A stretch of DNA of 64,000 bases from Talpa occidentalis (GCF_014898055.3 NW_023604295.1:67295730-67359729), one strand, 5' to 3'. Counted from the stretch's first letter, positions 24,986 to 37,756 are shown. Numbers and translations are program-made. Notes: generated by a model from the sequence alone, not told the origin.

Positions 24986-26467
24986 TTTATTCAGAGTCTC
25001 TTTTTGTGATCTTATATATTCAATCTCTTCAGTGAAAAATTTTCTTTGTTCCTGGTTCTTCTTTCTGAGACCTTGTTATTCCTATCTGCTTTTGATTGAC
25101 CTTCCAGGATCTCATTTAACATTTTTAATATTGTTGTTTTGAAGTCATCATCAGATAGTTTATCTATTTCTTGTCTCCTTTATACTTCCCCTGGGGCTTC
25201 TGTCCTTCTCATTTTGCTTTCCCCAGGCATGATTATTGTCTTATTTATAACTACTTATGCGTGTTTATGTGGTTATGACGCTGGGAATTTAGTTTTATTT
25301 TGACTTCGGTGTGAGGTAAAAAGGTAGGAAGGAGACCTAGTTTTCGATCTCAGTGTGAGGAGTGACATTTGTTAGTCACCTCTACCTCTTGCTTTTTTTC
25401 ACAAGCTGCATCCTGTGCTTACTTAGGTTGTCTTCATTTCCCATCCCGCCTCCCTGTTGTTCCTTTCTTCTGAGAATCCAGATCTATGGAGCTTGTTTCT
25501 CCCAGGGTGGAGATAAAGGTGTGGACCAGGTTCACTCTCCGGGATTAATTTGTATTTGGCCCAAAGGCCGCGCTATGCGTGGAGCGCTTCCCCAATGCTA
25601 TGGCGGCCCCAAGGACTGAAGCTGACCTGCCTTTGCCTCAGCCGCTGCCCCTGCAGGGCTGGGATATACCTGCCCTTTGTTTACTTTTCCAAAAGATTGG
25701 TGAGTTAACCCTACAGTCTTTCATTCTGCTATTGGGTTTTCTATGGAGTCCGGCCTGGCTCAGCCTGCTTTTCTTTGACCTATTCAGAGAAGGGGGAGGG
25801 GAAAGAACTTTCCGTGGCCAAAAAAAAAAAAAATGTTCGTCCCAATTGCAGGGTGCACAATTCCCCTGCCAGAGTCTGCAGAGTTCCCACTAGGAATTCC
25901 TCTAGGAATAGGTCAGCGGAATTCCTCTAGGGAATTTCACAATGTCCTAATTTCCTGGCTTTGGAAGTCAATCCCAGAAACCAGACACCCTGTGCCTCTC
26001 TTCCTCCTGTTCTTACCCCGCAGAGCCACCAACCTTAGTTCTTGAATTCCTGGGGAGAGTCCCGGCCTGTATGGATTGAACGAGTCTGGATTTCGCTATG
26101 AACATGTATTCATCTGTTTCTAAGGGCGGGTGATTCCAGCCTCTTCTCGGCCATGTTGTGGGTGGAGTCTGTCTCGAGGTTATTGAACTTAGCGCCTTTG
26201 CATTGTTTGAGATGAAATGTCATCCTTGACAAGTTCTTTTCCGAAGCTTAGATAAGAAAGCCAGAAAGTATCAGTGCTTACAGTTCTCGTTTTTAAATCT
26301 TGAGTATGTGAAGACCCACATATATTAATAGCTACAGCAGTCTATTTCTTGAGCTTTTGCCAGAAAACAGATTTTCACTAGGGACGGAACGCATTATTTT
26401 GATAATATTGATCTCCATATAAGACTAAGTCAGAGTTCCCATGTTTCCTTAATTGCACTGAATTCAT

Positions 26468-26746
26468 CTTTTTTTTTTTTCTTAAAGATTTATCTTATTT
26501 ATTTATGTATACAAGAGCTGGGGTGTAGGCCAGAGGTGCAGGGTGGTGAGAGGATTCACCAGAGACAGAGTGGGGAGCTGAGCAGACAGATCTATTGAAA
26601 TACACTGCTGAGGGGAGCAGCAGGCGAGACAGGAGAGGTCTGTGGCGCCATGTGGGTAGCTCCCTGGCAAGGGCTCAAAGTCCTGCTGCAGTGCCTGCAG
26701 TAGTTTCATAGTGCTGAGACAGCCCCTTGTACCACCAGGGAGGCCC
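26468..26746 (-). mobile_element. tRNA-derived SINE, older subfamily
   Basis: Reverse-orientation copy with a T-run, antisense A/B boxes and terminal GGGAGGCCC. Target duplication CTGAATTCAT is at 26458-26467 and 26747-26756. Confidence 0.92.
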
Positions 26747-26756
26747 CTGAATTCAT

Positions 26757-27818
26757 TGTTAAGATAATCATAAAAGCCAGCCATAAAGTTTATAATTAAA
26801 GAAAAATTGAGAGCTGTAAATGATATACGTTTAGTAGACAGAATTAATATTAATAATGCAGTCCTAAATAATGCAACCTTTCCTTAGTAATCTGTTTTCC
26901 CTGAGTTATTTGGTTAACTATGGAAGATTAATCTGATATGCTTAAGATGCATTGACTCATTCCATGACATCAAAAGGTGCCTTTCTATTTTGGAAAAAAA
27001 ATATTTCAGAGCAAAATGAAAACTCATAATGTAAATTAAAGCAATCAAATAAGCAAACTCTTCATTAGCTTATGGGAAAAACATTTTATTTTTTCATAAT
27101 CATTTTGACTGACTTCATTTATTAAATTTATCAGATAACTCAGTTTTACTTTTGGAAGGAAGTCAAATGAAGTATGAGGAGGTTGAAAAATATAATTTAA
27201 TAATTGTGTAATATACAGGGGAATAGTGATTGGGGAATAGTTTTTTTTATAAAATAGGGCTTATTTTCTTGAAAGTAGGAAGATGACTAGGCTACTCTTC
27301 GAGAATACTGTCTTATCTAAATCATAGTTTAGATTGGTTCCTTTATATAAATCGTTAAAATACCCATTCTAGTTAGCTAAATTCATGACTTATTTTTCAA
27401 ACGTGCATGCATTATGATGTAGCAGAAAGACCATTTAACTAGAAGATTCTACACTCTAACTGGACCACAATTCATCTCTAAAACTGGATGGAACAATGGT
27501 GAACAAGATGAACACAACTATTTAAATGATGTTCTTTTGTAACATTGTTCTTTAATTCCACAACTGAAAGAATTGTGGCAGATTTTTTTTGCACAATTTA
27601 ATGTGTTATATGTCTGGGAAAAAAATTGAGGACTATGTGATGTGTAAATACAAATCATTACTAAGTCTCCTATGATATGGTAGAGAAATAACTGCTGATC
27701 AAACTCAGTTAAAGAGAAATTAACATTAAACTACAATCTATTACAACTTCCCAGCTGAAACTATCTCAAGAGAGTCAATTCCAAGAAATCTTTCAATAAT
27801 TTTGATGCTATTCCCAAT
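26757..27818. other. Unassigned non-coding sequence
   Basis: About 1.1 kb of AT-rich sequence with no recognisable gene or repeat. Confidence 0.5.
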
Positions 27819-27832
27819 TATAATTGTGTTTT

Positions 27833-28140
27833 TTTTTTTTTTAAGAGGCATGTTTTTATTTATTTATTTGTTTGTTTGTTTGTTTTGTTTATACATGCAC
27901 TGGGTACAGTCAGAAGTGTGGGAGGGTGAGAGAATTTACCAGAGCCAGAGCGGGGAGCAGAGCAGGCAGAAGGACCTAAGTACACTGCTGAGGGGAGCAG
28001 CGGGCGGCAGGAGAGGTCTGCACGCCATGTGGGACCCTCCTCTTGTGGCCGGGGAGCAGCCGGGGATCAAACCGGCGCCACAGAGGCTGCGGGCAGCTTC
28101 GTAACCCAGCGCTCAACCGCTACGCCACCGGGGAGGCCCC
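27833..28140 (-). mobile_element. tRNA-derived SINE, young subfamily with extra 3' tail
   Basis: Young-type SINE in reverse, flanked by TATAATTGTGTTTT at 27819-27832 and 28141-28154. Between its poly-A (T-run here) and the (AAAT/AAAC)n tract lies GAGGCATG, the antisense of a CATGCCTC segment. That segment is absent from most copies in the window and marks a distinct subfamily. Confidence 0.93.
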
Positions 28141-28154
28141 TATAATTGTGTTTT

Positions 28155-29381
28155 ATTTACAGTTATTGCTTGTCTTTTCAATATTGTTTCACAATACTTT
28201 CAATATTCACATTTATTTTGTTTTTGGTAATGTAACAGGAAAATTACAGTTACCTTTCTACAATCATGAATAAACGAGGCAATAAGGTCATGAAGGAGCC
28301 TTGCATTAGAACCAAACTAATGACTCCATTTTGTATAGCCATTAGACAGTTTGGTGACTTTAAGAATTACTTAATCTCTCCCTATTTTAGCTTTCTAAGA
28401 TTTTTCATGGGAACAGTGCTAAATTGATCTATCTCTGAAGTTACTCTGAGAGTTATGGCATATAGTATATGAACTTTTATAGAAAGGGTAAAGCATTACA
28501 CACTGTAAGAACAAATTTATCTATAGAAAATTAGCAAGGAAATCAGAACAAAACCATTAGGTTTCGACACTTAATGAACTATTTTCAAGATACCAATCTT
28601 TTTATCAGAATCTTGTCCACTCATACAATAGAAATACTTTTTAAAGTGAAGATATTTTGTAGAAATGTAATGTGAGGCTACTCTATACAGCTCTGGACAG
28701 TCAGATAGGGTGCTTTGTGTGAATTTGTATCAGTGAGTACTCAAAAATTACCAAAGGAAACAGTATGAATTTAAGGTAATTTGACATTTCTCCCTTGTTC
28801 TCACAATATCCTGTTTGTGTGGTAGGTGTAGATAATGCTAATGAAAATAATTATATGTTTTGAAAAATGAAGGTAAAATTCTGTGCTGGTTTATTGCCAG
28901 CTTTTAATAATAAATGCAAAACAGGCTCTACTGTAATTAATATCTACTCTTAGAAATTTACTAGAGCAGAATATAGATTCTGAGTGTTTAAAATGAAACA
29001 AAATTATTTAGAAACATCAATTGTTTTAAGATTGCTTAATATTTGTCCTTAATGGAGAACAAATTATGATTATTTAAAAAATAATGTTTATCATATCTTT
29101 ATATGTATGCTTCTTATGAATGTGAATGAGACTAATTAATAGCTTGATAAAACTGTTGATGCATTATTTTGTCTTAATTAAATGCAGTGCTCAAAGGTTT
29201 TTAATGCAATTTGCTCAAAGCTCCATGCCAATTCTTTACCATTTAAAGTGCCTTCATACTAATAATTCAAAGCTGAAAATAGCCCAATAGAGTGGTTAAT
29301 TAATACAAATAAGCTCACTGTTATAACTAGACCCCTAAGAGCATCTGATGAAGGAGTTTCTTTGACAGAGAGTTCACCCAT
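28155..29381. other. Unassigned AT-rich block, candidate conserved non-coding element
   Basis: Transposon-free interval. Around 28.9-29.35 kb the sequence has several TAATTA/TTAATTAA-type homeodomain-like sites and complex, non-repetitive text (for example CTTGATAAAACTGTTGATGC). This is suggestive of a conserved enhancer but not proof. No coding potential was seen. Confidence 0.4.
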
Positions 29382-29398
29382 AAAAGTTTTAATTTTCA

Positions 29399-29698
29399 GG
29401 GCCTCCCCGGTGGCGCAGCGGTTGAGCGCTGGGTTGCGAGGCTGCCCGCTGCCTCTGCGGCGCCGGTTCGATTCCCGGCTGCTCCCCGGCCACCGGAGGA
29501 GGGTCCCACATGGCGTGCAGACCTCTCCTGCCGCCCGCTGCTCCCCTCAGCAGTGTACTTCGGTCCTTCTGCCTGCTCTGCTCCCCGCTCTGGCTCTGGT
29601 GAATTCTCTCACCCTCCCGCGCTTCTGACTGTACCCAGTGCATGTACGAACAAACAAATAAATAAATAAATAAAACATGCCTCTATTAAAAAAAAAAA
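29399..29698 (+). mobile_element. tRNA-derived SINE, young subfamily with extra 3' tail, near-consensus
   Basis: The cleanest plus-strand copy. Its A box is TGGCGCAGCGG and its B box GGTTCGATTCC. The body ends CTGTACCCAGTGCATG, followed by an (AAAC/AAAT)n tract, then AAAACATGCCTCTATT and a final poly-A. Flanked by a perfect 17-bp duplication AAAAGTTTTAATTTTCA (29382-29398 and 29699-29715), indicating a recent insertion. Confidence 0.95.
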
Positions 29699-29715
29699 AA
29701 AAGTTTTAATTTTCA

Positions 29716-30284
29716 AAGAGAAAAAAATGTCTTAACATTTTTAAATTATGGATTTTTCTTGTATTACTTTTAAAAACACATATTTACTAATGTAGTAGTA
29801 TTGGTGAGTTTGCTTCACAGTATTTCTTAACAATGCTTTGGGAGAAACACTCACACATTTCAGTATTTTTTCCATGTGGTTTCTCAGACTGTCTCTATCC
29901 TATTATTTTGACATTTTTCACACTGTTATGAATTTGTACGTGCATTTGTATTTATCTCTTTTCTTCTAGACTCTGAACTACTTTAAGGAAAAACTTTTAT
30001 TCATTTTTACTTACCCTTGGTAATTTTCTTCTTGCCTAGAAGTTAGAAGGTCCTCAGTATTTTTGAAATGTATCCATAAATATATCAGGTACATATCTTT
30101 TATTAAATGAAACCTACTAACTTCTGTTTTCCAAGCACAGTATTTGTTGAATGATAGAAGTTACTCAGTGCCTTTTTTAGTGTCCCCAAATGATGTTGTG
30201 TAAAAATGGCCCTCCTCTCTCTTCTCACACTTTTACTCTTTGCTTTTCATCACTGGAAGTGATGGTTCTTCCAGTTTTCTACAT
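29716..30284. other. Unassigned non-coding sequence
   Basis: About 570 bp between a young SINE and a young L1. Nothing recognised. Confidence 0.5.
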
Positions 30285-30301
30285 TAAAAGTAGAAGTTCT
30301 C

Positions 30302-31213
30302 CATTTTTGCACCCAACACTAATGATAAAGGACTGATCACAAAAATCTGCAAAGAGCTGATGAGACTCAGCAACAACAAAGAAAATAATCCAGTCAAAAA
30401 ATGGGCAGAAGAGCTAAAAAGAAACTTCTCTGAAGAGGAAATGCAAATGGCCAACAGACATATGAAAAAATGTTCAACATCACTTGTAATCGGGGAAATG
30501 CAAATCAAAACTACCATGAGATACCATCTCACACCAGTGAGAATGGCACATATTAAAAAAACTAGCAACAACAAATGTTGGCGAGGATGTGGAGAAAAAG
30601 GAACTCTCCTGCACTGCTGGTGGGAGTGCAAACTGGTCCAACCACTATGGAGAGCTGTGTGGAGATTTCTGGACCTACTAAACATAGAGCTTCCATATGA
30701 TCCAGCAATTCCACTCCTAGGTATTTACCCAAAGGACACAGAAACAACAATTCCAAAGAGCACCTGCACTCCTATGTTTATAGCAGCACTGTTTACAATA
30801 GCTAAGCTTTGGAAACAACCCAAATGCCCAAAAATAGATGACTGGATCAAGAAGATGTGGTACATATATACCATGGAATATTACTCAGCATTCAAAAAAG
30901 ATAAACACATGCAATTTGCAGCAACATGGATGGCACTGGAAGGGATCATGCTCAGCGAAATAAGCCAAAAAGAAAAAGAAAAATACCGGATGGTCTCACT
31001 CATAGCAGGAATCTAGAAAACTTAAAGAAGGGACCAGGAAAATGAATATAAGAAAGTGAAAATCAAAATCAACAAAAAACTATGAACCAGAGACACTTTT
31101 TGGGGGGTGGGGGGCGGGAGGGGAAAGATTGGGGTCAGAATGGGGCGTTTGCAATTGTATGGGGGAATATAAAAATAAAAAAATAAATAAATAAAAATTA
31201 AAAAAAAAATAAA
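30302..31213 (+). mobile_element. Young L1 LINE, 5'-truncated
   Basis: 912-bp insertion flanked by a perfect 17-bp target duplication TAAAAGTAGAAGTTCTC (30285-30301 and 31214-31230). It holds the end of ORF2, a short G-rich 3' UTR (G-runs at 31101-31135) and an (AAAT)n/A tail. The intact duplication and intact C-terminal frame mark it as the youngest L1 in the window. Confidence 0.95.
30360..31016 (+). pseudogene. L1 ORF2 C-terminal fragment, frame intact
   Basis: 218 codons open from the truncated start to the natural ORF2 stop near 31016. It encodes the C-terminal segment of L1 ORF2p, including the cysteine/histidine-rich motif ([18 protein letters not shown], residues about 72-89) and a basic EKEKYRM block near the end. 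The endonuclease and reverse transcriptase domains are absent because of 5' truncation, so it cannot be autonomous. The annotated first methionine is arbitrary, since the frame is a truncated insertion with no start of its own. Confidence 0.9.
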
Positions 31214-31239
31214 TAAAAGTAGAAGTTCTCAATTAATAT

Positions 31240-31860
31240 AAAATGTTTGAAATAATGTTCTCTGAACACAGAATTCTATTAGAAATCAATGGTAATACTT
31301 GATTGTTTAAAGTTATAATAATTGATAATAAATTATAATATGTCCCAAATAAAAATTGTGCAACATCACTAATGTCATCTTAGAAGAAAATTTGTAAGTT
31401 TAAAAACTTATTTAAGGAAGAAGATCAGAAATCGATAATCTAAAGTTCTCTCTCAGGCAGCTAAACACAATGGAATTCAAAGGGAGGAGTGATAAATGTA
31501 AGGGGGGAAAAAAGATAAAGAAAGGATCAAATCATCAAAGTTTTTAACCACCCTACTGATCAAAGAAATAGAGATAACACAGAAGAAATTTCAACTATTA
31601 AATAGTACATTTAGTATTGTACATTCTATAGATATTAAAAAGATAATAAAACAATGTTTTGAATCTGATTATATATGAAAATGATATGCTAATGATTAAG
31701 CATGTACAGCTAATCACAGGTATGACTTAACATTCTAATATAAATTAGTGTTATCTATTATGAGCGTACAGAAAGAAAACAGTATTATCATTTGAGTAAA
31801 TGCAAGAAAAGTTTTTGACAAAATTCAACCTCTATTATGATTAGAGATCTCATCAAACTG
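31240..31860 (+). mobile_element. Old L1 ORF2 fragment
   Basis: Text such as GAGTAAATGCAAGAAAAG followed by TTTTTGACAAAATTCAACC matches the plus-strand L1 ORF2 reverse-transcriptase region in diverged form. No intact frame. Edges are approximate. Confidence 0.6.
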
Positions 31861-32227
31861 ATGAGATTCCTTTTATTGGTTTTAACAAGTTATTTTCTAT
31901 AACTAATTTCCTTACTCAATCTTCTGTGTTTTCCATGATTTTCCTTTCCACTAAACTGTTGATTTTCAAAGAAGTAAATGGGACTTGTTGGCTATGAACC
32001 CATGTGAGCACTTTATGAACCATCTCTTAACAAAGTTTTTAAAAATCAAAGATAATACATGTTGATCATGTAATTTTATGAAATAAAGGTAAACAAAAAT
32101 ATGCTTAAAATTACCAAAAATTATTCTATAAATATTAAAAAAAAATTTCTATACATTTTCTTTTTCAGTGAACTTTTTTCAGACAAGTCATTATTTTTTT
32201 TAAACTAAGTATTTGTGTATGCTGTAT

Positions 32228-32251
32228 GTGTATATATATATATATATATAT
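32228..32251. repeat. (TA)n microsatellite
   Basis: About 12 TA units directly abutting the T-rich tail side of the SINE that follows. Probably expanded from the SINE tail. Confidence 0.9.
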
Positions 32252-32507
32252 AAAAGATTTATTTATTCATGCACAAAAGAACTGGGGTACAGGCCAGAGG
32301 CGCGGGAGGGTGAGAGAATTCACCAGAGACAGAGTGGGGAGCAGAACAGGAAGACAGAAAGCACTGCTGAGGGGAGCAGCAGGTGAGTCAAGGAGAGGTC
32401 TGCTGTGCCATGTGGGTAGCTCCCCGTCTGGGGATTGAACTTGTGCTGCAGTGGCTGTGGATAGCTTCACAGATTGTGTCTTAACCCATTGCACCACCAG
32501 GGAGGCC
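32252..32507 (-). mobile_element. tRNA-derived SINE, older subfamily
   Basis: Reverse-orientation copy: AAAAGATTTATTTATTCATGC at the left, GGATTGAACTTGTG (antisense B-box region) in the middle, and CACCAGGGAGGCCC at the right. No clear target duplication because of the adjoining microsatellite. Confidence 0.9.
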
Positions 32508-34529
32508 CAGATAATTCATGATTTGATAAATTTACATCTGAACACACACAGACACGAAATATTTACTGAACATTTTTTAAATATTCCATACTCATATAGT
32601 TCTCTATATTGTCATCTTCGAAGACTGAAAGCATACTATAACAAGGAGGTAACATGATTTACATAATAATTTATCACTGTATATTCAGATTGTTTATAAT
32701 ATTTTCTTATTAGAAGCTAGAAGAAATATTCAAATATTTTATAGCATTTTCCTTGTATTACATAAATTTTTAAAATATTTTTCTTAGGCTCATTGTTAAG
32801 ATAGTAGCAAATTATTTTATAATTTACATAATTCACTTCTTCCCCCTTTTCTAATTTCCAGGATATATTCTGTTCTTGCAGTCCTAGGTTACCATTTATA
32901 ATTTTCCCACTTCTTATGTTAAGGTCCCTTAATGCCCTAAGAGGTAGGTTGTGTGTGGCCAAGTGACTTACTCAGAGTAGATTTTAAAATCTTTCTCCCA
33001 TCTTGAATGTGCCTTTCTAGAAAGTCTGTTCTACCCCTTTCAGTAAAGAAATTATTGTCACTTTCAGGGAAGGCAAAAATAAGAGAGACTTAATATTTTC
33101 TTCATCCATCAGCAATTATGACCCCAAATTCTTTTTCTTCTTTTATTCAAACTCTACTGAAAAGAAAGAAAAGGAAATAACAGGAATTTTGTTATATGTA
33201 GACTTGTAGCAAATCTCATTTTTTGGTGTGGAGATCATGAAATGCTATAGTTACAAGTCAAGTCAATTATCTTATGACTATGGTAGGAAGGAGATTTCTT
33301 CCATTTGAAACTTGCCTCCACACTTATTCACTATTTGATATATTTATTTAACATCTTTGTTTCTCAGTGTTTGCATCTTTACAGTGGATAAAACATTTCT
33401 TCCTTCCCACTTCATGGGATTACTGTAATTAATTAATAATGGAGGAATAAGTTGTCATAAAAAGAGCCTGGGACAGCATCTGAAATATAGAATGTTCTCA
33501 TTAAGCATTAGCTGTTGTAGCTCTCATTTTCAAGATCTTGACACAGAAATCTACTTGTCCAATATGATTTTGGTTTTGTTTTTTTCTTACATACCACACT
33601 CTCTATTCATTGTCAGGATTATTTGTACAATCAGAATTTTACTTCCTTCAGCTCCCCACTTTCCTTTGCTGCTTTAATCCCTCCAGACGTTCATTTCATA
33701 AAATTATACCTACTATTTTTTCCTGAATTCTTTTAAATCCTGCCTATCTAAAGTCTGAAAGACAAGTAAAATCCAGTACAGTGCTTCTTAAAATTTTAAA
33801 ATATAGGAATCTTTTGGGGATCTTCTTAAGATGTAAACTTTCATCCAGTCACTTTTGTGTGGGGTCTGTGATTGTGACTTCCTAGTAAATACTGAGGGCA
33901 TGGGAATGTGTTTACCTGTCACAGGACTGTATTTTATGCGGCACTGTGCCGGCCTTTCCCTCTATGATTGATACTCACTCACTCCTCACTCACTCATCCA
34001 TATACTATTTTTTGAGGTGCAGCTCTTTGCCTGTCACTGCTTAAGAGACTGGGGATCCCATGATGAATAGAGCTAGGGAAATGGACATTAGCTAAACTAT
34101 TACTAAAACATGAAATGACAACCCTAGACAGGGTGGGTCTCCTCTAGAACACTCTTCAAACTGTGTCTCCTGTCTTCTTCTCCGCAAACAAGGCAGAGAG
34201 CAAAAACTTGTGTTTCTTTTGTATGAAACTCACTTTGTTTCCTGAACTTTAATAATTAACCCTTGTCTCCATTGTGTGTATCGCTTTCTACATTTCTTTT
34301 CTTCTCTCTTTGTCCCACCATATTCTTTCATTTCCTTCTACAGATGTCCTCTCTTTTCTCCCTGCTAACTGTGATCTGGGTCTGCTCACTAACCTCAGAT
34401 TGCACTTTTCCTGCCAGATACAGTCACTATTTTTCTCTTTGGACCATGAAGACAGCTGAGTATAGAACATACTGTCCTGTCTTGTCATCCAAAACGAATA
34501 CATAATTTTTTAACAAAAGAATTTAAGGG
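32508..34529. other. Unassigned non-coding sequence
   Basis: About 2 kb with short frames only. No exon or repeat recognised apart from short ACTC-rich runs near 33970-34000. Confidence 0.5.
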
Positions 34530-34800
34530 GCCTCCCTGGTGGCGCAGTGGGTTGAGCGCAGCTCTGTGAGGCTGTCCTCAGCCTCTGCAGCACCAGTTTG
34601 ATTCCCGGCCATCCAGGGAGATACCCACATGGTGCGGCAGACCTCTCCTGCCTCTCCCTCTGCTCCCTTCAGCAGTGCATTTTGGTCCATCTGTGTTTTC
34701 TGCTCCCTGCTCTGTCTCTGGTGAATTCTCTCACCCTCCTACGCCTCTGGCCTGTACCCAGTGCTTGTAAAAATAAATAAATCTTAAAAAAATTTTTTTA
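34530..34800 (+). mobile_element. tRNA-derived SINE, older subfamily
   Basis: Starts GGGCCTCCCTGGTGGCGCAG, with an A box matching the consensus and a B-box region GTTTGATTCCC. The body includes CCAGGGAGATACCCACATGG and the tail is AAATAAATAAATCTT. The flanks are A/T-rich and give no clean duplication. Confidence 0.92.
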
Positions 34801-36839
34801 AATAAGTTTATTATTGTTGTTTAAGACATTAGTTATTTAAGACATTTTAGAATAGCATACAAAATAATAGAAAAGTACCTAATGTCAAATTTTTAGAAAG
34901 CAAGGTTATAACTTAACAAATGAAGCAATTTCATTTGAATAAACAATATCAAACTAGCTTTTCTATGTTCTGTAAGATAATGTTCAGCTAATTTTCTCAA
35001 TAAAATATCCAGAGAAACCATTCAGAGAACAACAGAAACAACCCCACTACTTTGCAGCAAATTGCATATTACTAATTAAATAAAACATGACATGAAAATT
35101 TATACTGCTGCTCTTCATATAATACCATATAATTAAGAAAATGTTTGATACACAATTAGAGTAGTTGGCATAGTAGGATGATGTATGGTTTGTACATACC
35201 ATTTCACATGATTAGCACATACTTTTCCCATGGAAATATTAACTTTTTATCTAATCTGTGGCAACCACATATGCAATTTGGACAGATTTTAAATGAATGC
35301 AAAATTGCAGCAATTCTTTTCTGTTTCAGACAAAAGTTATTTGCAATTAACTTGAAGGCAAATCGCCATATCTTTGATATTCACCAGCTGCAGCATAGCC
35401 CTGACAGGCTTCACCCCAGGCTTAATGTCTACATTATGCATATTAGAATTCTATGGATAAGTATATACATAGACTCCTACATGTTAATTTTTATATGCAT
35501 CATAACTTATATATACTAAAACCCAAAATAACCATATAATGTGGACAATTTTAAATATCATAATCATGTTAGCCAGTAGGTAAAGCAAGACAGTCAATGA
35601 AAATCTGTCAAACTGGTTTTTGGATGAACTTAAACTATTTACTTACAAATTGCTTATTTGCCTAATGAACCTAGTGATAAACACAGTCAGGAGACAGTCA
35701 TATACTTTCCAAAATTTTATAGCATGATGAAATGAATTGATCACATGCCATTGGATAGCTGGGTTTCGTCTGACCTCTGCCATTCTTTAAATGTTAGTTT
35801 ATTCCTCATTAAAATTAGGAGGTTAGATTCATTGTTCTCTATGGTCTTATTCTGCTTTAAATTTTTATGATTCCATTGAATTTGCCCTTACTTGGCTGGT
35901 TTGTATTTACAAAGTATTACTATATTTATGACTGTTTGTTTCTCCTACATATTTGTTTTGCAATTAAAATAACCTCGCTCTAGGAGGGAAAGGTCCTATC
36001 ATCTTAACAAGTCTTTTCATGTTTAGTTAAGAGTAATAGATTATAGAATACTTAAATTTTTTTTTCTTGTAAAAATTAAAGTCTCTGAAAAATAATTATA
36101 AGCAAGGGAGTTCTCATCTTCATTTTCTACAAAGCTGTGGAGGTAGCTTGTTTCCAAAAAGAAAACATTCAATATTATCTATCTTGGAATCACATATTGT
36201 ACAGAAAATATGAAACTTTTCTACCTTCCTACTGAGATTTTCTTAATTTGGGCAATTTAGGAGCTGCTTTTCAACCTAAAGTCCTTTTAGCCAAAAGTAG
36301 AAATTGTGGAGAGAATTTGGCAATAGAGAGAGGATTTGCAGGGAAAAGAAAATCCTTGCCTGTATTATACTACTTGATAATATTTAAAAATAGAAGTATC
36401 ATTTTTAGAATTATTTAAAGGGCTTCTAATGCCTCAGTGTAATTAAGAATCTTTTCCATTGTACTTTAGCTGCTACTGAAGACTATTCAACCCAATCCTG
36501 ATTTCATTTTTAAAATTTGACACACCCAAATCAGCCTCTGTCTTTTGTGCTTTACTTTGACTTGCACTCTTGGGCCTCTGGGTACCATCTACACCGTGAC
36601 CACAATCTTTTGATTGTGGTCCACTTCCACCCTTTCTTTCCTTTTCTTTTTCCTGTCACCTCCTTTGCCTTCCTCATTTCCTCTCCTTCCATTCTTTCCT
36701 TCAAAATACCATGGACATTTACTCTACTGTACAAACTTAATACATTTAATATCTAAATAACTCAGCATTTAATATCTAAATATCTACCTTATGAGAAAGA
36801 AATTGCCTTTAAATTTCACATGACTTTGAAGAAATTATA
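34801..36839. other. Unassigned non-coding sequence
   Basis: About 2 kb without recognisable repeats. A 113-codon plus frame at 35178-35519 lacks any domain or compositional signature of a protein and is not called. Confidence 0.5.
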
Positions 36840-37756
36840 CACAGATGATGAGAACAAATTAAGCTAAAACTTAGTAGAAGGAAATAATATATGGCAATCA
36901 GAATGAAAGCAAATGAAATAGAGACTAAAAAAACCATAAAAATATGGCAAAACTAAGTTAAAAAAACCAAAATAGTGAAAACTTTAGCTAGATTAACCAA
37001 GAAAAATAGAGATACTCAAACGAAATTGGTCATGAAAAAGTAGACATTATACCCGATACCACAGAAATATAAAGGATCATAATAGTCTATTATGAGCAAA
37101 TATACACTAACAAATTTGGCTATCTGGAAGAAATAGATAAATTCCTAGAAATATGTACTCTTCCAAGGCTGATTCATGTAGAAATAGAAAATCTGAACAG
37201 ATAGATTTTTAGTAAGGAGACTGTATCAGCAATTTAAAAAACAAACACTCACACAAAAATCCCCCAAAATGCTCAACTAAGAAAACTCTAGGATGATACG
37301 ATTTCACCTGTGAATTCCATTAAATATTTAAAGAGGAATTAATGCCAATTCTTCTCAAACTCTTCAAAAAAAATAACAGGAGGAAACAATTTCAAACTTA
37401 TAAAGCAAGCATTGCCCTGATACCAGAACCAAAGGCACTACTCGAAAAGAAAATCACAGGTTAATTAATACCCTTGATGAACAGAGATTCTCAATAAAAC
37501 ATTAACATACTGAATTCAACAGTGCATTAAAAGGATCGTGCGGCATGAAAAAGTGGGATTTATTCCAGAGATACAAGATAGTGTGGCACCCACAAATCAG
37601 TTGATGTGATATACCGCATTAACAAAATGAAGGATGAGTATCTTACAATCATCTCAATAATATGTAGAAAATAGTGACACAATTCAATACATGATAAAAA
37701 AAATCTCAATAAATTGGATATAGCCGGAACGCACCACATTATAATCACAGTCATAT

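Larger units (their letters stand above)
20130..26165 (-). mobile_element. Near full-length antisense L1 LINE, decayed
   Basis: About 6 kb reading on the minus strand as 5' UTR (right end, whose complement gives ACAACATGGCCGAG), ORF1, ORF2 and a G-rich 3' UTR (C-rich in the given strand, about 20255-20310). ORF1 and ORF2 contain many stops. A SINE interrupts it at about 21.15-21.42 kb. The length and the presence of a 5' UTR mean the copy was inserted essentially complete. No target duplication was identified, so the edges are approximate. Confidence 0.88.

Noticed and set aside
29362..29643. Protein-like frames shared by many places (RLSAGL/SRLLPG type and the reverse)
   Set aside because: They are translations of the SINE body on either strand and recur at every young SINE copy.
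35178..35519. A 113-codon plus-strand frame
   Set aside because: No motif or family resemblance, and AT-rich codon composition like its surroundings.
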